DNA of 64,000 nucleotides from Pectobacterium carotovorum (GTDB lineage: Bacteria; Pseudomonadota; Gammaproteobacteria; Enterobacterales; Enterobacteriaceae): contig NZ_FQWI01000006.1 of assembly GCF_900129615.1 (NCBI RefSeq), forward strand, positions 186,001-250,000. Reading direction: 5' to 3'. The notes under the pieces were generated by a model, which saw only the letters and a list, made by a program, of their open reading frames with translations, was not told the DNA's origin and did not search any database. Below are positions 32,402-42,026 of the stretch, piece after piece. Positions within the stretch are counted from its first letter, which is position 1; every line of letters starts with the position of its first letter. Made by a program: the position numbers and the translations under genes.

Positions 32402-33433
32402 TCAGATAGCGCCGCGACGGCTCTTGGCGTAGGTGTCGAACGCCACGGCCAGCACGATAATTAACCCGGTGATAATCTGCTGGTAGTAAGCCGATACGTT
32501 CATCAACACCAGTCCGTTAATCAGGATCCCCATGATGATCGAACCGATGATCGTGCCGCTAATCCGGCCATAGCCGCCCATCAGCGATGTACCGCCAATG
32601 ACCACCGAGGCGATAACGCGCAGCTCGAAGGTGATCCCCGCGACCGCTTCGGCGCTACCGAGACGGGCGCTGAGAATAAAGCCCGCTAGCCCCGCCAGAC
32701 AGCCAATCACGACGTAAACACTGACCAATACACGCTGCACGTTCACCCCAGCCAGACGTGCGGCTTCGGTGTTGCCGCCGATGGCGTACACAAAGCGGCC
32801 CCAGCGGGTTTTATGCAGCGCGAGATAACCCAGCAAGGCGACCAGCGCGAAGATCCAGATCGGCACCGAAATACCCAGGATTTCGCCTCGTCCCCACCAG
32901 CGATAGCCGGGGTCGAAACCGGCAATTGGCGCACCGTCGTTCATTACCAGCGTTAATCCACGCCAGATCGTCATCCCGCCCAGCGTGACGATGAACGGCG
33001 GCAGACGCAGTTTGGTGACACCCAACCCATGCAGGAAACCAATGAAAGTGCCCATCGCCAGACAGACGCCCAATGCAACCAGCCAGCTCAAGCCGTACCA
33101 GGCATCAGGATCAACGGTAGTGAAGTTGTCGCCTTTAATCACCGAGGCAGCCGTGATGGCGCACACCGCCAGAATCGAACCGACGGACAGGTCGATCCCG
33201 GCTGTCAAAATGACGAACGTCATCCCTACGGCCATGATCCCGTAGATGGAGACTTCGGTCAGGATGTTGGTGATGTTGCGTTCAGACAGGAAATTGCTGT
33301 TCTGCGACTGAAAGAAGATCAGCAGCAGAATCATGAAAATAAACACGCCAAAGCGTTCAAAAAAGGCAATCGGGTCAAAACGTCCACGCGGATTGGACGG
33401 CGTAATACTCTTAGAAAGCGGCTGCTGGGACAT
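32402..33433 (-). CDS. Inositol/sugar ABC transporter permease
   Basis: Permease of the ribose/RbsC type, 343 residues with about ten membrane segments. GIDLSVGSILAV, GNTEAARLAGVNV and GRISGTIIGSIIMGIL are the landmark blocks of the family, the second being the loop that contacts the ATPase. The gene starts 12 bases after the ATPase gene ends, and the binding-protein gene precedes that one. The location inside the iol cluster makes myo-inositol the likely substrate. Confidence 0.9.
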   Translation of the reverse strand: MSQQPLSKSITPSNPRGRFDPIAFFERFGVFIFMILLLIFFQSQNSNFLSERNITNILTEVSIYGIMAVGMTFVILTAGIDLSVGSILAVCAITAASVIKGDNFTTVDPDAWYGLSWLVALGVCLAMGTFIGFLHGLGVTKLRLPPFIVTLGGMTIWRGLTLVMNDGAPIAGFDPGYRWWGRGEILGISVPIWIFALVALLGYLALHKTRWGRFVYAIGGNTEAARLAGVNVQRVLVSVYVVIGCLAGLAGFILSARLGSAEAVAGITFELRVIASVVIGGTSLMGGYGRISGTIIGSIIMGILINGLVLMNVSAYYQQIITGLIIVLAVAFDTYAKSRRGAI

Positions 33434-33445
33434 GCGTCACCTCCG

Positions 33446-34993
33446 TTATGCTGCGTGTAATGCGTCGTGGCAAATGGCCATCATCGTCATCAGTTTTTCT
33501 TCTGTGGCGTCATCGCCATGAATTTCCCCGCTGATCCGCCCTTCGCTGAGCGTGATAATGCGGTCGGAAATCGCCATGATCTCCGGCAGGTCGGAGGAAA
33601 TCACAATCACGGCGACGCCCCGTTTAGCCATATCGAACAGCACCTGATGCACTTCGGACTTGGTGCCGACATCGATGCCGCGCGTGGGCTCATCCACGAT
33701 CAATACCTTGGGATTCAGTGCCATACAGCGGGCAAGAATCACCTTTTGCTGGTTACCGCCCGACAGCTTGCGCACTTCCTGCTCGCTGTTCACCATCTTG
33801 ATGTGCAGCGCCTGACGGTAGGCCTCAATCAGGTCGTCCTCCTTGCGGGTGTCGACAAACCAGCGCCAGCGCATCAGCGACGAGAGGTTAGATAGCGAGA
33901 TATTTTCCCTGATTGACAACCCCAGCACCGCGCCCTCTTTCTTGCGATCTTCCGGCACCAGCGCGATGCCTTGAGACAACGCATGCAGCGGCGTGGAGGG
34001 ATAATAGGGTTCGTCATCCAGCACAAATTCACCGGTAGAGAATGCGTCAGCACCAAACAGGCAACGCGCGATTTCTGTACGTCCCGCGCCCACCAGCCCG
34101 GCAATACCGAGCACTTCGCCAGCATGCACCTGGAAGTTGATGTCCTTTAGCGCGATGCCGTGCGCATCCAGCGGCGGTTTCTCCCGGCTTAAGCCTTTCA
34201 CCGCCAGCCGTACCGGCTTATCCCGATGATGCGTTTCCGAAGGCGGACGGCGGTTAAACACCACGTCACGGCCGACCATCAGGCGAATAATCTCCTGCAC
34301 ATTCGTACTGGCGACATCCCCGGAACCGGTGTAGCGGCCATCCTGAAAGACGGTAAACCGATCGCACAGCTGGAAGACTTCGTGCAGCCGGTGTGTGACA
34401 TACACCACGCTCACACCGCGCCCTTTCAGCTCGCGCACCACGCGGTGCAGGCTGTCGACTTCACTGTCGCTCAGCGCCGCCGACGGTTCGTCCATCACAA
34501 TCAATTTGGCATTCAGCGTTAGCGCTCTGGCGATTTCCACCATCTGCTGCTGCGCCACGCTCAAACGCGCGACCTGCGTCGTCGGCGCAATGTTCAATTT
34601 CAGATAATCCAGTACCGCTTTCGCCTCGCGATTCACCGCCAGCGCGTCCACGAATACGCGGCTACGCTGCGGTTCGCGTCCCAGGAACATGTTCTCCGCT
34701 ACGCTCATATTGGGCAGCAGATTAAACTCCTGATAAATGGTGATAATCCCCCGCTTTTGGCGCTCAACGGGCGATTCGAGCGGTAACAGCGTCTCGCCAC
34801 CAAACCAGATATCGCCGCTGGTCTGCGGCTGCGCCCCTGCCAGCGCCTTCAACAGCGTCGATTTGCCCGCGCCGTTTTCTCCCAATAGCGCATGAATTTC
34901 TCCCGGCTGTACGGTCAACTGCGCGTTGCTCAGCGCCCAAACGCCGGAGAAACTCTTTGCCAAATTGGTAATGTTCAGTAGGGGTTCCGTCAT
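33446..34993 (-). CDS. Inositol/sugar ABC transporter ATPase (two ABC domains)
   Basis: RbsA/MglA-type ATPase, 515 residues with two nucleotide-binding domains. The first has LLGENGAGKSTLLKAL, LSVAQQQMVEIARAL and LIVMDEPSAAL; the second has a weakened Walker A (AGLVGAGRTEIAR), then KLSGGNQQKVILARCM and LIVDEPTRGIDVGTK, as usual for the family where only one site hydrolyses well. It lies between the binding protein and permease genes. Confidence 0.93.
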   Translation of the reverse strand: MTEPLLNITNLAKSFSGVWALSNAQLTVQPGEIHALLGENGAGKSTLLKALAGAQPQTSGDIWFGGETLLPLESPVERQKRGIITIYQEFNLLPNMSVAENMFLGREPQRSRVFVDALAVNREAKAVLDYLKLNIAPTTQVARLSVAQQQMVEIARALTLNAKLIVMDEPSAALSDSEVDSLHRVVRELKGRGVSVVYVTHRLHEVFQLCDRFTVFQDGRYTGSGDVASTNVQEIIRLMVGRDVVFNRRPPSETHHRDKPVRLAVKGLSREKPPLDAHGIALKDINFQVHAGEVLGIAGLVGAGRTEIARCLFGADAFSTGEFVLDDEPYYPSTPLHALSQGIALVPEDRKKEGAVLGLSIRENISLSNLSSLMRWRWFVDTRKEDDLIEAYRQALHIKMVNSEQEVRKLSGGNQQKVILARCMALNPKVLIVDEPTRGIDVGTKSEVHQVLFDMAKRGVAVIVISSDLPEIMAISDRIITLSEGRISGEIHGDDATEEKLMTMMAICHDALHAA

Positions 34994-35059
34994 GTTTACC
35001 TTCCTCCCGCAAGGCCGCGCGGACGCGGCCTGCTGAATACCTGTTATGTAGAGAGCGAT

Positions 35060-35998
35060 TTATTTACCCGCTTCGCCAATACGCTCGGCATCGTTCAGGT
35101 TATCTTTGGTAATCATGGTCGGTTGGTAGTCGGCCCCGGTGATAGGCGCTTTACTGCGGATGTTATTGGTCAGCTGCGTCAGTGCGGTCGTCACCGCGTA
35201 GCCCGGACGTTGATCGGCAGTTACCGCCAACCAACCGTCGCGTACGCGAGCCAGCGCTTCCGGCACGGCGTCAAAGCCAGTCACCATCACGTCGCCGGGT
35301 TTCAGACCTTGCCCTTGTAACGCTTCAATCGCACCCAGCGCCATGTCGTCGTTTGCTGAGAGGATCACCTGCGGGCGTTTAGGCAGCGAAGGAAACACAC
35401 TTTCAACGATGCGCATCCCTTCGGAACGCATCCAGTTCCCCGTCTGGTCCGCGACGATGTGGTATTTGCTCCCGCCTGCTTTCAGGCTGTCGCGAATCCC
35501 CTGCGTCCGCTCGATGTTAGAAGACGAACCCGGTTGACCGGTCAGCAGAATGATCTCTGCGCCATCTGGGAATTTGGTTTTGACATAGTCGGCAATCGCC
35601 TGGCCGCCTTTATAGTTATTGGCACCAAAGTGCGGCACCGCTTTTTCCGTTTTTACCGAACGATCCAGCGTCACCACGGGCAGCTTGGCATCCTGAATGT
35701 CGGTAACCGCGCTGGACACCGCGTTGACATCATTCGGCGATACAACAAAGCCCTGTGCCCCACGCGTAATGGCATTTTCCAAGTCGGCGGCCTGCTTCGG
35801 TGAGCTACCCTGCCCATCCAGCACCTGTAAATTCACGCCCAATTCTTTGGCAGCTTTAACGGCGGTGCGCTGCATGTGTACTTCAAACGGCATAGCGAGA
35901 TTCGGCGTACTGAAAACGATTTGTTCATTTTGGGCCTGAGCAAAACCAGACAGACCCAGTGCGATGGCGATTGCGGAAACGCTAATGATCTTTTTCAT
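35060..35998 (-). CDS. Inositol/sugar ABC transporter binding protein
   Basis: Periplasmic binding protein of the ribose (RbsB) type, 312 residues. The signal peptide MKKIISVSAIAIALGLSGFA ends before QAQNEQ. The mature protein shows IVFSTPNLAMPFEVHMQRTA, GAQGFVVSPNDVNAVSS, VTLDRSVKT and LSANDDMALGAIEALQ typical of type 1 sugar-binding proteins. First gene of the importer; iolG lies 80 bases upstream. Confidence 0.92.
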   Translation of the reverse strand: MKKIISVSAIAIALGLSGFAQAQNEQIVFSTPNLAMPFEVHMQRTAVKAAKELGVNLQVLDGQGSSPKQAADLENAITRGAQGFVVSPNDVNAVSSAVTDIQDAKLPVVTLDRSVKTEKAVPHFGANNYKGGQAIADYVKTKFPDGAEIILLTGQPGSSSNIERTQGIRDSLKAGGSKYHIVADQTGNWMRSEGMRIVESVFPSLPKRPQVILSANDDMALGAIEALQGQGLKPGDVMVTGFDAVPEALARVRDGWLAVTADQRPGYAVTTALTQLTNNIRSKAPITGADYQPTMITKDNLNDAERIGEAGK

Positions 35999-36078
35999 AT
36001 GTCTTTTCTCTGCTTCTGTAATAGGTATGGGTGTAGGGTTGAAAGCAGGTAAAACGCGATGTGCCGATGCCGATAGGG

Positions 36079-37065
36079 TTACACGGCGACCTCCTTGCCT
36101 TGAGCCAATGATTCAAAGGCTTTATCCGCCAGATTTAGCGCACGCTCACCGTCCAGCCCGGAGCATTCCGGCTGCGTGCGGCCATTCAGCACATCGACAA
36201 AGTGCTGCCACTCTGCAGCGTAGGCGGCGTGATAGCGTTGCAGGAAGAAGTATTCGGGTTTCGCCGCCAGACAACCGTCGTCGGTCCACTGCTCGACCAC
36301 ATTTTCGCGGATGTTGCCCGCGCTGAGCACGCCTTTCGCGCCATGCAATTCGAGACGCTGATCGTAGCCGTAGCCAGAGCGGCGGCTGTTGACGATGGTC
36401 GCCATCGCGCCAGAAGCAAATTTCAGCACGATAAACGCGGTATCGATGTCACCCGCTTCACCGATTGCCGGATCGACCAGATTGCTGCCTTGCGCAAAGA
36501 CCGACACGGGCTCTTCGCCCATAATGAAGCGCGCCATATCGAAATCATGGATCGTCATGTCGCGGAACATACCGCCGGAAACGCGGACGTACTCAGCAGG
36601 CGGCGGCGACGGATCGCGGGAGATAATCAGGAGAGATTCCGGCTTGCCAATGCGACCTTCACCCGCCAGCGTTTTGACGCGGCGGAATTGCGGGTCGTAG
36701 CGGCGGTTGAAGCCGACAAACAGTGGCACGTTCTGCTGTTTGACGACGGTCAGGCAATCGCGAACGCGAGCAATATCCAGATGCACCGGTTTTTCACAGA
36801 AAATGGCTTTGCCATGTTTGGCGGCCAGCTCAATCAGGTCGGCGTGCGTATCGGTTGCGGAGGCAATCAGGATGGCGTGTACCGCCGGATCGCTCATGAC
36901 CTCGTCAACCGTTTTTACTTTGGTATGATAACGTTCTGCCAGCGCCGTGGCATTTGCCGGGTTGGGATCGACCACCGCGTACAGGTTGGTTTCTTTGTGT
37001 GCCGCGATGTTCACTGCATGGACCTGACCGATGCGGCCCGCGCCCAGTAAAGCGATGTTAAACAT
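36079..37065 (-). CDS. iolG: Inositol 2-dehydrogenase, IolG
   Basis: NAD-dependent dehydrogenase of 328 residues that oxidises myo-inositol to 2-keto-myo-inositol, the first step of the pathway. Gfo/Idh/MocA fold: LLGAGRIGQVHAVNI at the N-terminus, FCEKPVHLDIARVRDC with the catalytic Lys, and GGMFRDMTIHDFDMARFIMG with the Asp-His pair. The ATG follows GGGAGC. A palindromic site lies at 37185-37205, upstream of the start. It heads the iolG-importer-dehydrogenase-iolC-iolE-iolB run. Confidence 0.93.
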   Translation of the reverse strand: MFNIALLGAGRIGQVHAVNIAAHKETNLYAVVDPNPANATALAERYHTKVKTVDEVMSDPAVHAILIASATDTHADLIELAAKHGKAIFCEKPVHLDIARVRDCLTVVKQQNVPLFVGFNRRYDPQFRRVKTLAGEGRIGKPESLLIISRDPSPPPAEYVRVSGGMFRDMTIHDFDMARFIMGEEPVSVFAQGSNLVDPAIGEAGDIDTAFIVLKFASGAMATIVNSRRSGYGYDQRLELHGAKGVLSAGNIRENVVEQWTDDGCLAAKPEYFFLQRYHAAYAAEWQHFVDVLNGRTQPECSGLDGERALNLADKAFESLAQGKEVAV

Positions 37066-37184
37066 AGATGCTCCCTTGCTGCCTGAGTGGCGTGTAATGC
37101 CAGACTGAAAAAGTGACGGATAACGGCTAGTCGCATTCTCCCCAGCCTCATCATCACCCGCTCTTTACCGCGAATCCTGATAGA

Positions 37185-37205
37185 TAAAATAAAACATTTA
37201 TTTCA
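37185..37205 (-). promoter_or_regulatory. Candidate IolR site upstream of iolG
   Basis: Read on the minus strand, the 21 bases TGAAATAAATG-TTTTATTT-TA match the site before iolA (41756-41776) at about 16 positions. Sharing between two promoters of the same pathway is the evidence; the regulator is assumed to be the RpiR protein encoded at 42027-42884. The surrounding 37066-37480 is the iolG promoter region and has no gene. Confidence 0.5.
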
Positions 37206-37480
37206 GTTTTGTATAAATTGAAAATTATGTTTTTGCGTGCCAGTTAACATTTTCATGACATCTTCGCTGTTTTCTGCAACCCCAATCACACATCGTGTGA
37301 GTAAGTCTGTGGAGGTATACAAGGCTGTCAGCAGATCGAAGCTGTGCAGGAACGTAATAGGAGAGAAAATGAAACCGTGGTTTGAAAATGAAATGGATGT
37401 TTCAGTTTAATCATCTTCCGTATTCACTCCTCTCAGAAACACGAATACAGAGAGTCATCGCGAATTTTGCCCTTATCAGG

Positions 37481-37681
37481 CGTAAAAAATTATGCTGAGG
37501 AGATAGCTGGCTTCGGATGAGCCGCAGGACGCGGCGAAAGCTTGCGCCACGTATGGAACGTGTCGCAAGCGGTCCGTTAAGCCAGATACCGACGAAGGCA
37601 CCGCGTAAGCGGCATAATTCCCGCCGAAAGCCTGGGGTCAAGGGGCGAGCGGCGTTTGAGCCGTCCCTTGTCGGGCGCGTG
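37481..37681 (-). repeat. Structured intergenic repeat, copy A
   Basis: On the minus strand this 200-bp element begins near CACGCGCCCGACAAGGG, includes CCTTGACCCCAGGCTTT and a series of GC-rich hairpins, and ends CCTCAGCATAATTTTTTACG. The same ends and core recur in opposite orientation at 39836-40110, on the far side of iolD. Reading frames across it are not convincing genes. Confidence 0.75.
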
Positions 37682-37725
37682 CTACGGGGTAGCATGAAAA
37701 TGACGGCACTATCGCGCACGAAACC

Positions 37726-37761
37726 GTCTCTTAGTCTTCATAAAAACTGTGACTAAGAGAC
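37726..37761 (-). terminator. Hairpin after iolD
   Basis: GTCTCTTAGTC and GACTAAGAGAC form a perfect 11-bp stem with a 14-base loop, 19 bases beyond the iolD stop codon. There is no strong T-run, so termination is probable only from its position. Confidence 0.5.
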
Positions 37762-37779
37762 AGTGCGAAAGGGGAGCAT

Positions 37780-39711
37780 TTAATACTGTCGGGCGCGGGA
37801 GAGCGCGGCTTTCACGCTATTGGCAGCAGCCTCAATCTCCGGGTTGTCGGCAACCTGTGCCGTGCCGGTGCGCCACCAGGATTCGTAGCCATGCGTCATG
37901 GTCTTCGGCAGTACTTTGATATCGAGCAGCACGGGTCCCGGATGTTCGCGTGATTCCGTCAGCGCCTGCCTGAGTGAGGCTTCATCATGCACCCGCCACG
38001 CTTTGCAGCCGTAGCTTTCCGCGTTCTTGGCGAAATCCACCGGAATGAGTGCACCGCGCAACTGCCCCGACTCCGCATCGCGGTAGCGATTTTCCGTACA
38101 GAAGCTCCCCATTCCCTGACTCATTTGCAGGTTGTTAATACAACCAAAGCCCGCGTTATCGAATAGCAGCACGGTGATTTTGATGCCCTCCTGTACCGCC
38201 GTTTGCAGTTCGGTATGCAGCATTAAATAAGACCCGTCGCCGACCATCGCGTAGACCGGCTGTTGCGGTGCCGCAAGGCGTGCACCAATCGCCGCCGCAA
38301 TCTCGTATCCCATACAAGAATAGCCATATTCAAGATGATAGCTGTCCGGCGTTTTCACCTGCCACACGCGCTGTAGATCGCCCGGTAACGAACCCGCCGC
38401 TCCCACCACAATCGCGTTGTCTTCCAGTTTCTCATTCAGAATGCCCAACACGCGCGTTTGCGTCAGATGGGTATTCAGCATCTGGCGGTATTCATCCAGT
38501 TTGTCTTCCAGACCATCCACCACTTCCGGCACCAGTTCACCGTTATCCTGCACAGTAAACAGCCGCTGTAGCTCGCGTTCCCATTCCGCACGAGCCAGCT
38601 CGACAGTCTGCTGCCAGCCGCTACGATACGATACCGTCTCCAGCCGTTCGGCCAACGCCTCCAGCCCGACACGCGCATCGGCGATCAGAGGCAGCGCCTC
38701 CAGTTTTAGTGCATCGAACTCGGCAACGTTGAGCAGTAAAAATTCAACGTTCGGGTTCTGAAACAGCGACTTGGAACCGGTGGTGAAATCGGTTAAACGC
38801 GTCCCGACGCCGATAATCAGATCCGCCTCGTGCGCCAGCCGATTCGCCGCCAGCCCGCCCGTCACGCCGATACCGCCGCAGTTCAGCGGATGTGAGGAAA
38901 CAATCGCGCCCTTGCCCGCCTGCGTTTCGCCAAACGGAATCGCAAACTGCTCGGCAAACTGCGCCAGCGCCTCATGTGCGCCGGAATAACGTACGCCGCC
39001 GCCGCAAATCAGCATCGGGCGACGCTTGCTCGCAATCAGCGCCGCCGCCTGATCCAGCCGTGCCGCATCCGGCGGGCGTCGTTCGAGATGATGGACGCGC
39101 TTGCGGAAAAACGATGCCGGATAGTCCCAGACTTCCGCCTGCACATCCTGCGGCAAGCACAGCGTTACCGCGCCAGTATCCGCCGGATCGGTCAGCACAC
39201 GCATCGCATTAATCAGCGCGCTCATCAGCTGTTCAGGGCGATTAATGCGATCCCAATAGCGGGAAACGGGTTTGAAGCAGTCATTGGTGCTGATCGACAG
39301 ATCGTGATATTGCTCGACCTGCTGCAGCACCGGATCTGGCTGTCGGCAGGCGAAGAGGTCGCCCGGCAACAGCAGTACCGGAATGCGGTTGGCGGTGGCG
39401 GTCGCCGCCGCAGTCACCATATTTGCCGCGCCCGGCCCCACCGATGAGGTCACCGCATAGATTTTCCGCCGTTTGTGCTGTTTAGCGAATCCGACGGCGA
39501 TATGCGCCATTCCCTGTTCGTTGCACCCCTGATGCACGGTGAGACGATTCGCCTCCTGCTCCAGCGCCTGACCGATGCCCAGCACATTACCGTGACCGAA
39601 AATGGTCATGACGCCCTGCACAAAGGGGGATTCTTCACCGTCTACGCTAAGGTATTGCTGGTTGAGAAATCTGACCAGCGCCTGCGCCATGGTGATGCGA
39701 CACGTATCCAT
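37780..39711 (-). CDS. iolD: 3D-trihydroxycyclohexane-1,2-dione hydrolase, IolD
   Basis: Thiamine diphosphate-dependent ring-opening hydrolase of 643 residues, acting after IolE and yielding 5-deoxy-glucuronate. N-terminal PYR domain with [14 protein letters not shown] and the conserved GCNEQGMAH glutamate; central domain; C-terminal ThDP-binding domain with [13 protein letters not shown] and NNLQMSQG. The ATG at 39711 ([13 protein letters not shown]) follows TAGGAG and matches the family start; about 33 in-frame codons upstream are ignored. It is isolated from its neighbours by long gaps that hold two related repeats. Confidence 0.94.
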   Translation of the reverse strand: MDTCRITMAQALVRFLNQQYLSVDGEESPFVQGVMTIFGHGNVLGIGQALEQEANRLTVHQGCNEQGMAHIAVGFAKQHKRRKIYAVTSSVGPGAANMVTAAATATANRIPVLLLPGDLFACRQPDPVLQQVEQYHDLSISTNDCFKPVSRYWDRINRPEQLMSALINAMRVLTDPADTGAVTLCLPQDVQAEVWDYPASFFRKRVHHLERRPPDAARLDQAAALIASKRRPMLICGGGVRYSGAHEALAQFAEQFAIPFGETQAGKGAIVSSHPLNCGGIGVTGGLAANRLAHEADLIIGVGTRLTDFTTGSKSLFQNPNVEFLLLNVAEFDALKLEALPLIADARVGLEALAERLETVSYRSGWQQTVELARAEWERELQRLFTVQDNGELVPEVVDGLEDKLDEYRQMLNTHLTQTRVLGILNEKLEDNAIVVGAAGSLPGDLQRVWQVKTPDSYHLEYGYSCMGYEIAAAIGARLAAPQQPVYAMVGDGSYLMLHTELQTAVQEGIKITVLLFDNAGFGCINNLQMSQGMGSFCTENRYRDAESGQLRGALIPVDFAKNAESYGCKAWRVHDEASLRQALTESREHPGPVLLDIKVLPKTMTHGYESWWRTGTAQVADNPEIEAAANSVKAALSRARQY

Positions 39712-39741
39712 TGATCTACTCCTACCTGTTTTATCCAGACG

Positions 39742-39778
39742 GCTAGCCACCGTGCTAGCCATAGAAACGATTTCTATG
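39742..39778. promoter_or_regulatory. Twin palindromes upstream of iolD
   Basis: Two inverted repeats lie side by side 31-67 bases before the iolD start: GGCTAGC-CACCGT-GCTAGCC (39742-39761) and ATAGAAA-CGA-TTTCTAT (39762-39778). Position fits operators of the iolD promoter. The second shares GAAA/TTTC arms with the sites before iolA and iolG, so IolR is one candidate; this is unproven. Confidence 0.5.
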
Positions 39779-39835
39779 TCAGTCGGCATAAAGTTTCGTG
39801 CGTGTTGCACAAATTACTTATTTTTCACACTGCTG

Positions 39836-40110
39836 CACACGCCCGACACGGGCAGCTCAATCGCCGCTGCCCCGTGACCCCAGGCTTTTCCACGGGAAAT
39901 TGCGTCGCTACGCGATACCTTCAGCGTTCGTGCCCGTAGCCGGGCCACCAGTGACGCGATTACTCGCCCCATAAACGGGGCTCGCCCTTCGGGCCAGCAC
40001 AAGTGCTGTTCAAAAACGTCTCTGACGTTTTTGTCCGGCGCGGCACTGGCTTTCGCGACATCCTTGTCGCTCACCCGACGGTCACGCCACCTCAGCGCAA
40101 TTTTTTTACG
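39836..40110 (+). repeat. Structured intergenic repeat, copy B
   Basis: A 275-bp element that starts CACACGCCCGACACGGG, contains CCGTGACCCCAGGCTTT and ends CCTCAGCGCAATTTTTTTACG, matching the ends and core of copy A (37481-37681) in the opposite direction. It carries extra GC-rich hairpins (such as AAAACGTC/GACGTTTT and CGGGGC pairs) that copy A lacks. An open frame on the minus strand across it looks like a by-product of the repeat. The remaining 40111-40187 holds nothing. Confidence 0.75.
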
Positions 40111-40187
40111 TGAAAGGAAAAACAATAAATCTGCCCTGCCATTTATCGTAATGAACCAGCCAGAGGTTTAGTTCTTTCATGACATCC

Positions 40188-41699
40188 TCACTCCAGCGTG
40201 GGCATGACGAAGCTGCTGGTGTGGTGTTCCAGACGGACGCTGGCGGGCCAGCGGCTGGTGACGGTTTTCATGCGGGTGTAGAAGCGCACGCCGTCGTTGC
40301 CGTGAACGTTCAGCGGCCCAAAAATGGAGCGCTTCCAGCCGCCGAAGCTGTGGAATGCCATCGGCACCGGAATCGGTACGTTTACGCCGACCATGCCTGC
40401 CTGCACCTCTTCGCAGAACTGGCGTGCTGTTTCACCATCGCGGGTAAAAATAGCAGTGCCGTTGCCGTATTCATGGTTATTAATCAGCGTCACCGCCGTC
40501 TGGTAATCCGGCACGCGCACTACGGACAGCACCGGGCCAAAAATTTCTTCCTGATAGATCTTCATCTCCGGCGTGACGTTATCGAACAGCGTCGGCCCGA
40601 TGAAGTAGCCTTGCGGGTGCCCCTGTACAGACAGCGTGCGGCCATCGATGCGCAACGTCGCGCCCTGATCGACGCCACTTTGAATATAGTCGGCAATCTT
40701 CGCCCGGTGCGGTGCGCTGATCACCGGCCCCATTTCATTTTCCTGCCCGTCAACCAGACCTGGCCCGACGCGCATTGCTTTGATCTGTGCGCTCAGACGC
40801 TGATGCAGCGCTTCCGCCGTGTCATCACCAACAGCCACCACCACCGACAGCGCCATGCAGCGCTCGCCTGCAGCGCCAAACGCCGCGCCCATGATCGCGC
40901 TGGCAGCCATGTCCATGTCGGCATCCGGCATCAGGATACAGTGGTTTTTCGCCCCGCCCAGCGCCTGACAGCGTTTGCCATGTGCCGACGCCGTCTGATA
41001 AATGTATTCCGCCACCGGCGTCGATCCCACAAAGCTTACCGCCTGTACCCGCGGATCGGTCAGCAGTACGTCCACCGCTTCTTTATCACCCTGAACAACG
41101 TTAAACACGCCATCCGGCAGACCCGCTTCTTTCAGCAGTTGCGCTAACAGCAGCGAAAGCGATGGATCTTTTTCTGACGGCTTCAGCACAAAGGTATTGC
41201 CGGTCGCCAGCGCAATCGGGAACATCCACATGGGCACCATCGCCGGGAAGTTGAACGGCGTAATCCCAACACACACGCCGAGCGGCTGCATGAGTGAGTG
41301 GCTATCCACTCCAGTGCCGACATTCGCCGAGTGTTCGCCTTTTTGCAGATGTGGAATACCACAAGCAAATTCAACGACTTCCAGACCGCGCGTCACCTCC
41401 CCCACGGCATCGGAATAGACTTTGCCGTGCTCCTGTGAAATCAGACGGGCCAGCGTATCCATTCGTTCTTCCAGCAGCGCTTTGAAGCGAAACAGCACGC
41501 GCGCACGGCGTAGCGGAGAGTGTTTTGACCACGCAGGGAATGCCGCCGCCGCGCTGGCAATCGCCTGCTCGACTTCCGCCTTATCAGACATCACAACCTG
41601 GCGAATCTGCTCGCCCGTCGCTGGGTTATACACCGCGGCGTAGCGTTGGCTGTTGCTGGAGGCAATCGCCCCCTGAATGAAGTTAGATACGGTTTCCAT
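40188..41699 (-). CDS. iolA: Methylmalonate-semialdehyde dehydrogenase, IolA
   Basis: CoA-acylating aldehyde dehydrogenase, 503 residues, converting malonate semialdehyde from the inositol pathway to acetyl-CoA. The ATG at 41699 (METVSNFIQGA) follows AAAGGTG. Family landmarks: LSRLISQEHGKVYSDA-like block, GVCVGITPFNFPAMVPMWMF, FVGSTPVAEYIY, ALGGAKNHCILMPDAD and the nucleophile Cys in AGERCMALSV, with EEIFGPVLSVVR after it. First gene of the leftward iol set, with a palindromic site upstream. Confidence 0.94.
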   Translation of the reverse strand: METVSNFIQGAIASSNSQRYAAVYNPATGEQIRQVVMSDKAEVEQAIASAAAAFPAWSKHSPLRRARVLFRFKALLEERMDTLARLISQEHGKVYSDAVGEVTRGLEVVEFACGIPHLQKGEHSANVGTGVDSHSLMQPLGVCVGITPFNFPAMVPMWMFPIALATGNTFVLKPSEKDPSLSLLLAQLLKEAGLPDGVFNVVQGDKEAVDVLLTDPRVQAVSFVGSTPVAEYIYQTASAHGKRCQALGGAKNHCILMPDADMDMAASAIMGAAFGAAGERCMALSVVVAVGDDTAEALHQRLSAQIKAMRVGPGLVDGQENEMGPVISAPHRAKIADYIQSGVDQGATLRIDGRTLSVQGHPQGYFIGPTLFDNVTPEMKIYQEEIFGPVLSVVRVPDYQTAVTLINNHEYGNGTAIFTRDGETARQFCEEVQAGMVGVNVPIPVPMAFHSFGGWKRSIFGPLNVHGNDGVRFYTRMKTVTSRWPASVRLEHHTSSFVMPTLE

Positions 41700-41755
41700 G
41701 TTTACACCTTTGTGGGTTTTGAGGAGACAAACGGCTGACATCGGATTACAGTATA

Positions 41756-41776
41756 TGAAATGAATATTCCATTTAA
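41756..41776 (+). promoter_or_regulatory. Candidate IolR operator between iolA and iolR
   Basis: The palindrome AAATG-AATATTC-CATTT inside this 21-bp site lies 57 bp before iolA, in the divergent region with iolR. A related sequence lies before iolG. The rest of the 327-bp gap (41700-42026) has no gene. Confidence 0.55.
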
Positions 41777-42026
41777 CGTAAAAATAAAATAAATGTTGAT
41801 TATTGTGATCCGCTGCGAATTTTTATGTAAACTTGAAGACAGCCGTCCATAAAGACAGGCGAGCAGCCTCTGAAAATAGCCGTATCGATAAAAGGCGTGC
41901 CGCCAAAAATGTCGTACAGATAAAACAACCGTATCCAGAAATGAATTTTCTGTTCCGTTTCAGGCGCCAGTCATGAAATCGCCCTAATGGGATAGGTTCT
42001 TATACGTCTTTGGGAGATAACCCGAT

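Noticed and set aside
37411..37719. 102-codon frame on the minus strand
   Set aside because: It lies in intergenic repeat copy A and is rich in Arg and Ser as expected from a GC-rich non-coding repeat.
39814..40125. 103-codon frame on the minus strand
   Set aside because: It runs through intergenic repeat copy B, has no ribosome site or family features, and its sequence follows the repeat hairpins.
40179..41147. 322-codon frame opposite iolA
   Set aside because: It is antisense to a well-conserved aldehyde dehydrogenase and reflects codon bias of that gene.
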